Assembly (NCBI GenBank): GCA_039583875.1
Contig: CM077151.1
Location: 27,666,390-27,730,389 of the forward strand
Reading direction: 5' to 3'
Length of the DNA stretch: 64,000 nucleotides
DNA from: Platanthera guangdongensis
Lineage: Eukaryota > Streptophyta > Magnoliopsida > Asparagales > Orchidaceae
Shown here: piece after piece, positions 62,905 to 64,000 of the stretch
How positions within the stretch are numbered: the stretch's first letter is position 1
How the letters are laid out: every line of letters begins with the position of its first letter
Notes under the pieces: model-generated
Database searches by the model: none
What the model was told of the DNA's origin: nothing
The model's input: the letters and a program-made list of their open reading frames with translations, nothing else
Position numbers and translations under genes: made by a program

Positions 62905-63275
62905 TTATCCTACTATGGTGGGGTCGGTTATATGAATCTTTTGTTGTCATTGTGCCCTATCTTTTGTCATACTCTCACTAATGCCTAAATATATCATGTC
63001 TTTCCTTATAGTTTCATTCCGAGTCTTTATTGGTTTATCCCTCTCTCGTTTAACATGCCTAGTGACTAGACTCTCACAATGCCTAACATGTGCCTCTAAT
63101 GGTCTCCTTTGTATGTGTCCAAAGCATCTTAGTCGAGCTTCTGGCATCTTCTCTACAATTGGTGCTACTCTTGTCTTATTCCTGATACATCATTCCTAAT
63201 TTTATCCAGTCTTGTGTGTCCACACATCCACTTACGTATTCTCATCTCTACAACTCTCATTTCTTGATGCAACAA
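62905..63275 (-). pseudogene. LINE reverse-transcriptase C-terminal fragment
   Basis: Minus strand: KWMCGHTRLDKIRN, then MPEARLRCFGHIQRRPLEAH, ETIRKDMIYLGISESMTKDR and AQWQQKIHITDPT, collinear with the common plant LINE ORF2 tail (LRWFGHVQRRP...KTWxEVIRxD...DR..WR..IHVADPT). Two stops interrupt it. It ends CCACCATAGTAGGATAATGG near 62900, the usual LINE 3' end word. Confidence 0.75.
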
Positions 63276-63926
63276 ACTCAAGAGCATCAAGAAAATTGTG
63301 CCTTCAAATCTTGTGAAAAATTAAGAGCAATACTTAAGTGGCTGACCCCTCAGATGGATGGACGACCTCCCCCGCACCATAAATTTAGATGATTTGTCAA
63401 CATTCTACTCATACATTCCTCTATATAGTGATGGGAACCAAGGATTGTGATCCAGATCGTGCGATTATACGATCCTACGATTCCGGTCTTCAAAACCGAT
63501 TTAGAACCTTACAATCGAGATTTGTATCATAGGATAGTGATCGCAATCCGTTTCATAGGATTGTGATCTTGATTTGCGCCTAAACGATCTGAGCGCAATG
63601 CACAAAATCGGTCTCCTCAATATTTCACTTCGGCTCTTCAGCTACTCAACCCGCTCATCCTATGATAATACGAATGAAACCCTATTTCATCCCAACCTCA
63701 ACTTTTTTCTTCAATCAATTGATACAAGGGCAATGTTCATCTTTAAGGGTTAAAACATTGAGGAATCATGACCTGGTCATTGAATATCCATCTAACATAT
63801 CTAAATCACATTATGTTTTGGATGGACTCTGCATCTACATGCAGATCACTCACGTGCAACATTGACGAGTTTGCACTATCACATATTATGATTATGATTA
63901 GATTATATATGAATTTCATTGATTAA
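63276..63926. other. Intergenic sequence
   Basis: No gene. GGATTGTGATC and CGATCCTACGATT words recur at 63433-63560, suggesting a decayed repeat. Confidence 0.4.
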
Positions 63927-64000
63927 GGCTCTGTTTGGGATGACTTATTTTCACCGGTCAAGCGGTTACGACCTCATGAACCGGACCTTAATTAAGGTCC
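63927..64000. mobile_element. Tourist-like MITE, cut by window end
   Basis: GGCTCTGTTTGGGATGACTT, ATTTTCACCGGTCAAGCGG, CATGAACCGGACCTTAATTA: left half of the family of 14434-14563, preceded by TAA. Confidence 0.8.

Overview
This is a plant nuclear (angiosperm) window dominated by transposable elements. The evidence is a spliced 14-3-3 gene, tRNA-Met primed Ty1/copia and Ty3/gypsy retrotransposons, an AngioSINE-type SINE, Tourist-like MITEs, a Mutator-like element and 5S-rRNA-derived (Cassandra-like) repeats. The GC-rich start of the 14-3-3 coding region would suit a monocot, but I cannot name the species.

Layout. 1-6089: a minus-strand gypsy element keeping only gag and protease remnants, with tandem arrays in its interior and both LTRs; its 3' LTR runs off the left edge. 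6916-13385: a 14-3-3 gene (+), four exons, 255 codons, with a 5.5 kb second intron carrying two SINEs, a LINE 3' end and a MITE. 13386-18890: intergenic DNA with MITEs and a head-to-head tRNA-like foldback. 19324-51341: the remains of one minus-strand leucine-rich-repeat gene (SDS22 / outer-arm-dynein-light-chain-1-like). I could join its exons through matching splice sites, codon phases and LRR periodicity. Its last exon is cut twice, by a young plus-strand copia (19432-25322, TSD AAACC) and an older minus-strand copia of the same lineage (25532-31176, TSD TCCTA). Its 17.8 kb second intron holds a third copia (32901-49881, TSD ATGTT). That copia is itself split by a chromodomain gypsy of Tekay/Del type (34524-45483, TSD TCACT), and an 818 bp cluster of 5S-like foldback sequence sits between the gypsy LTR and its TSD. 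A fourth, apparently intact copia (51518-56229, TSD ATGCA) lies 176 bp upstream of the gene's ATG. Exon 2 also carries two frame breaks, so the gene is probably dead.

56500-64000: foldback elements, a degraded Mutator-like transposon with a perfect 9 bp TSD (58923-62155), a PIF/Harbinger transposase fragment, a LINE fragment and a MITE cut by the window end.

The only gene likely to be working is the 14-3-3. The rest records layered transposition into a former LRR gene. The most unusual signals are a candidate spliceosomal intron at the gag/protease junction of the Tekay element, the 5S-derived foldback at its LTR edge, and two copia insertions 205 bp apart in one coding exon.
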